64,000 bases of DNA, from assembly GCF_900454865.1 (NCBI RefSeq), contig NZ_UGTV01000015.1, positions 1,178,001 to 1,242,000 of the forward strand, written 5' to 3'. The translations under genes and the position numbers were made by a program. Each line of letters opens with the position of its first letter. Position 1 is the first letter of the stretch. This DNA comes from Pasteurella canis (GTDB lineage Bacteria > Pseudomonadota > Gammaproteobacteria > Enterobacterales > Pasteurellaceae). Below the pieces are notes generated by a model. It did not search any database, was not told where the DNA came from, and saw only the letters and a program-made list of their open reading frames with translations. Positions 61,481 to 64,000 of the stretch are shown in pieces.

Positions 61481-62242
61481 ATGAGTGTATCAATCAATCC
61501 AACTCGCCAAATTGTACTGGATACCGAAACTACAGGTATGAACCAGTTTGGCGCACATTACGAAGGTCATTGCATCATCGAAATAGGGGCCGTCGAAATG
61601 ATTAACCGACGTCTCACAGGTAATAACTTTCACTTATATATCAAGCCAGATCGCCCTGTGGATCCAGAAGCCGTCAAAGTCCATGGGATTACAGATGAAA
61701 TGTTAGCAGACAAGCCAAGTTTCAATGAAATTGCGCAACAATTCATTGATTACATTCAAGGAGCAGAATTACTGATACATAATGCTCCCTTCGATGTGGG
61801 CTTCATGGATTATGAATTTAAAAAGCTCAATTTAAATATCAACACTGACAATATTTGTTTAGTCACAGATACCTTACAAATGGCACGCCAAATGTACCCA
61901 GGTAAACGCAATAGCTTAGATGCTCTTTGTGATCGACTCGGTATTGATAACAGTAAACGAACGTTACACGGCGCATTACTGGATGCAGAGATTCTAGCCG
62001 ATGTTTACTTAACAATGACGGGTGGACAAACCAGTTTATTTGATGAAAACGAGCCTGAAGTGATTATCGCAGCCAAGCAAGAACAGATACAAAGTGCGGT
62101 CAATTTTGCACAAAATTTAACATGCTTACAGCCAAATGAAGACGAATTACAAGCACACCTTGATTACATTCAATTATTACATAAAAAAAGTAAAGGAAAT
62201 TGCTTATGGCAAAAGCGACTCGAAGAACAAAATAACCATTAA
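61481..62242 (+). CDS. dnaQ: DNA polymerase III epsilon subunit (proofreading exonuclease)
   Basis: 253 residues (E. coli 243). DEDDh 3'-5' exonuclease: Exo I QIVLDTETTGMN (Asp14, Glu16), Exo II LIHNAPFDVGFMDYEF, and Exo III RTLHGALLDAEILADVY with the catalytic His. The C-terminal tail binds the polymerase subunit. An uptake core at 62092-62100 encodes QSAV. Divergent from rnhA, followed by tRNA-Asp genes. Confidence 0.96.
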   Translation: MSVSINPTRQIVLDTETTGMNQFGAHYEGHCIIEIGAVEMINRRLTGNNFHLYIKPDRPVDPEAVKVHGITDEMLADKPSFNEIAQQFIDYIQGAELLIHNAPFDVGFMDYEFKKLNLNINTDNICLVTDTLQMARQMYPGKRNSLDALCDRLGIDNSKRTLHGALLDAEILADVYLTMTGGQTSLFDENEPEVIIAAKQEQIQSAVNFAQNLTCLQPNEDELQAHLDYIQLLHKKSKGNCLWQKRLEEQNNH

Positions 62243-62291
62243 CAAGATCGTTCATTGATTAATCAGGTGACGATAAATATGCAAAAAAAAG

Positions 62292-62320
62292 TTGACGAAG
62301 CACTTGTTCGTCATTAATAT
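62292..62320 (+). promoter_or_regulatory. Promoter of the tRNA-Asp genes
   Basis: -35 TTGACG (62292-62297), 17-bp spacer, -10 TAATAT (62315-62320), followed by a C-rich stretch, 15 bp before the first tRNA. Confidence 0.7.
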
Positions 62321-62335
62321 ACCCCTCACCTGTGC

Positions 62336-62412
62336 GGAGTGGTAGTTCAGCTGGTTAGAATACCTGCCTGTCACGCAGGGGGTCGCGGGTTCGAGTCCCG
62401 TCCATTCCGCCA
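62336..62412 (+). tRNA. tRNA-Asp (GTC)
   Basis: 77 nt with encoded CCA. Nearly identical to E. coli tRNA-Asp, anticodon GTC at 62370-62372, T-arm GGTTCGAGTCC. The acceptor stem GGAGTGG/CCATTCC has one G-U pair, unlike the second copy. Confidence 0.98.
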
Positions 62413-62427
62413 ATTTTATTCTACTAC

Positions 62428-62504
62428 GGAGCGGTAGTTCAGCTGGTTAGAATACCTGCCTGTCACGCAGGGGGTCGCGGGTTCGAGTCCCGTCCGTTCC
62501 GCCA
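62428..62504 (+). tRNA. tRNA-Asp (GTC), second copy
   Basis: 77 nt with encoded CCA, anticodon GTC at 62462-62464. It differs from the first copy only in the acceptor stem (GGAGCGG/CCGTTCC). 15 bp separate the two, so they share one transcript. Confidence 0.98.
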
Positions 62505-62520
62505 ATGAATTCTTAAAGAG

Positions 62521-62545
62521 AGCCACTTTTTAAAGTGGCTTTTTG
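62521..62545 (+). terminator. Terminator of the tRNA-Asp operon
   Basis: AGCCACTTT, TT, AAAGTGGCT: a 9-bp stem with a T-run. Confidence 0.85.
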
Positions 62546-62616
62546 TTTTTCAAAATCAATATTTTCCCTTTATCTGACCATTCTTTGTTCGTGTGAAAAA
62601 TAATTACAAATTCACT

Positions 62617-62645
62617 TTGCATATTGTGTCCGCATTTCATACAAT
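62617..62645 (+). promoter_or_regulatory. Promoter of yedE-like gene
   Basis: -35 TTGCAT (62617-62622), 17-bp spacer, -10 TACAAT (62640-62645), about 70 bp before the ATG. Confidence 0.6.
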
Positions 62646-62714
62646 CTATTCGTTTTTAATTAATTAAAAACATTCACAATTTAATTCAACTTCAGATATC
62701 ACAAAGGTCTAATT

Positions 62715-63776
62715 ATGAAAATTATTTCTTGGCCTGTGGTTGCAGGTGCTGCACTTGGTATCGTTGCTCCACTTCTAACCTATAATGGCAATCCTGGTAA
62801 TATGGGCTTTTGCGCAGCTTGTTTCTTACGTGACACTGCTGGTGCTGTTGGCCTACATCAAGCTACTCCACTACAATATATTCGCCCAGAAATCATTGGG
62901 TTGATTTTAGGTGCTTTAATCAGCGCATTATTTAGCAAAGAGTTTCGTCCTCGTGGTGGCTCAAGCCCTTTCATTCGCATGATTCTAGGCTTTTTTTCTA
63001 TGCTTGGTGCATTAACCTTTTTAGGTTGCCCCTGGCGTGCATATCTCCGCTTAGGTGGTGGTGATTTAACAAGCATTGCTGGTATTGCTGGTTTATTCGT
63101 TGGTGTATTAGGTGGAATCTTTTTTGCAAAGCGTGATTTTTCTTTAGGAAAAGCAATTGAACAAAATAAATACACGAGCTTTATAGCAATCGCAGTGAGC
63201 ATAATTTTGCTCGTTTTCTTGATTACTCGATTTAGTTTCGGGGAAGGTTTACCCATTTTCTTCTCAGAAAAAGGCCCTGGTTCACAACATGCAAATATTT
63301 GGTTATCACTTGCTTCGGGGGGGCTTATTGGTGTATTAATGCAACGTTCTCGCTTCTGCTCTATCGGCGCGTTCCGTAACTTTATTTTGTTCCGAGATAA
63401 CTCATTATTAAATGGCGTCATTGCAATTGTTCTGTTTTCGATGATCACCAATGCATTATTAGGTCAATTCAATTTAGGTTTTGAAAAACAACCTATCGCA
63501 CATAACCAATACTTATGGAATTTCTTGGGAATGTCATTATGTGGATTATGCTTCTCTTTAGGTGGTGGCTGCCCAGGTAAACAATTAGTTCACGTTGGGG
63601 AAGGGAATAATGACGCGACATTCTTTATCATCGGAATGTTGCTTGGTGCAGCTACAGCACACAATCTCACTCTAGCAGCATCTGGCGCGGGCATTTCAAA
63701 TTACACGCCTTATGCACTGCTTGCTGGATTTATTTTCTGTATTTATATTGGTTTTACACGTAAATCAACCATTTAA
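62715..63776 (+). CDS. yedE: YeeE/YedE family membrane transporter
   Basis: 353 residues with about nine to ten membrane segments. YeeE/YedE repeats with conserved cysteines: GNMGFCAACFLRD, FLGCPWRAYLRLGGGD, QRSRFCSIGAFRNF and LGGGCPGKQLVHVGEGNNDA. The family includes thiosulfate (TsuA) and putative selenium transporters. The N-terminal GFCAACFLRDTAG form resembles the selenium-metabolism YedE subgroup, but no yedF or sel gene is in view, so the substrate is open. Confidence 0.83.
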   Translation: MKIISWPVVAGAALGIVAPLLTYNGNPGNMGFCAACFLRDTAGAVGLHQATPLQYIRPEIIGLILGALISALFSKEFRPRGGSSPFIRMILGFFSMLGALTFLGCPWRAYLRLGGGDLTSIAGIAGLFVGVLGGIFFAKRDFSLGKAIEQNKYTSFIAIAVSIILLVFLITRFSFGEGLPIFFSEKGPGSQHANIWLSLASGGLIGVLMQRSRFCSIGAFRNFILFRDNSLLNGVIAIVLFSMITNALLGQFNLGFEKQPIAHNQYLWNFLGMSLCGLCFSLGGGCPGKQLVHVGEGNNDATFFIIGMLLGAATAHNLTLAASGAGISNYTPYALLAGFIFCIYIGFTRKSTI

Positions 63777-63794
63777 ATACATTCCTTTCAAGAT

Positions 63795-63823
63795 AAAAGT
63801 GCGGTTAAAAAATCGCACTTTTT
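63795..63823. terminator. Terminator built from an inverted uptake-sequence pair
   Basis: AAAAGTGCG, a 10-nt loop, CGCACTTTTT. The left arm is the start of an exact AAGTGCGGT (63797-63805). Inverted uptake cores as terminators are common in Pasteurellaceae. Confidence 0.8.
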
Positions 63824-63896
63824 ATTATTTGATCGCTTTATTCTCAAGTATTCTAAAATTATTTCCCTATAATCCCATCTGCCCCTACTTGTCCAT

Positions 63897-63925
63897 TTCT
63901 CATCTTTCACAGAATCCGCTATAAT
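63897..63925 (+). promoter_or_regulatory. Promoter of the last gene
   Basis: A perfect -10 TATAAT (63920-63925) with a weak -35 TTCTCA 17 bp upstream. The leader is about 55 nt. Confidence 0.55.
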
Positions 63926-63984
63926 AGTTTGATTTTTAACTGCGCTATGAATCCATAGGCAGAAATTCTGAATAAGAGGTTTTT

Positions 63985-64000
63985 ATGACAACGCCTGTAG
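63985..64000 (+). CDS. der: Start of a gene cut by the window edge, probably der GTPase
   Basis: ATG at 63985 with AAGAGG upstream. Only MTTPV is visible. Der (EngA) proteins of Pasteurellaceae begin M(A/T)TPVVALVG, and der lies near dnaQ and rnhA in Haemophilus. Five residues cannot prove it. Confidence 0.45.

Noticed and set aside
62336-62504. Tandem tRNA-Asp copies as integration site
   Set aside because: Both copies are complete with CCA, and no integrase or partial tRNA repeat is nearby; ordinary gene duplication.
62858-63451. 197-codon minus-strand frame opposite yedE
   Set aside because: A shadow of the membrane protein gene; low-complexity translation and no start signals.

Overview
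This window is chromosomal DNA of a gammaproteobacterium of the family Pasteurellaceae. The gene content (dcw cluster, artPIQM, thrABC, rbs operon, gmhA-hpt, pmbA/darP, hflKC) and the protein sequences resemble Haemophilus/Pasteurella. The sequence also carries 27 exact copies, found by eye, of the Haemophilus-type DNA uptake core AAGTGCGGT/ACCGCACTT. The species cannot be named from the sequence alone.

Layout. 1-1.2 kb: start of ytfJ (cut by the window edge), phnA/yjdM and a small secreted Excalibur-domain protein. 1.2-7.4 kb: a complete ribose operon rbsDACBK-rbsR with a CRP-like site, promoter and a perfect RbsR-type palindrome. 7.7-9.1 kb: an S8 serine protease lipoprotein of NalP/AspA type whose C-terminal passenger and barrel are missing. 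9.2-11.5 kb: pheA and a yqhD-like alcohol dehydrogenase. 11.8-30.1 kb: the whole division and cell wall cluster on the minus strand, mraZ-rsmH-ftsL-ftsI-murE-murF-mraY-murD-ftsW-murG-murC-ddlB-ftsQ-ftsA-ftsZ-lpxC, with MraZ-box-like repeats at its promoter. 30.2-41.9 kb: cstA-type transporter, a zinc-ribbon membrane protein, arginine transporter artPIQM with ARG-box-like sites, gmhA, hpt, a predicted Fur-controlled small RNA, pmbA, darP, hflKC and a phosphopantetheinyl transferase. 42.0-47.8 kb: thrABC with a leader peptide and attenuator, then yggS. 47.9-60.7 kb: an accessory-looking block with B12-dependent metH, a two-gene Septu-like defence system (ATPase plus HNH nuclease), rhuM, a DUF72 gene and a probable cobalamin uptake operon btuBFCD. 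60.9-64.0 kb: rnhA/dnaQ, two tandem tRNA-Asp genes, a yedE-type transporter and the first codons of what is probably der.

Two things stand out. First, between pmbA and hpt there is no protein gene, but the minus strand has a Fur-box-like sequence over a -35/-10 pair, about 130 nt of RNA and a strong U8 terminator. The predicted RNA contains an internal duplication of about 41 nt. This looks like a RyhB/HrrF-class iron-responsive sRNA. Second, the 47.9-60.7 kb block differs from its surroundings: metH looks GC-richer, the defence genes are very AT-rich, and all three exact Actinobacillus-type uptake cores (ACAAGCGGT) that I found lie here, beside Haemophilus-type cores. That suggests import from a relative with the other uptake dialect. 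The block joins a B12-requiring enzyme to a probable B12 importer.
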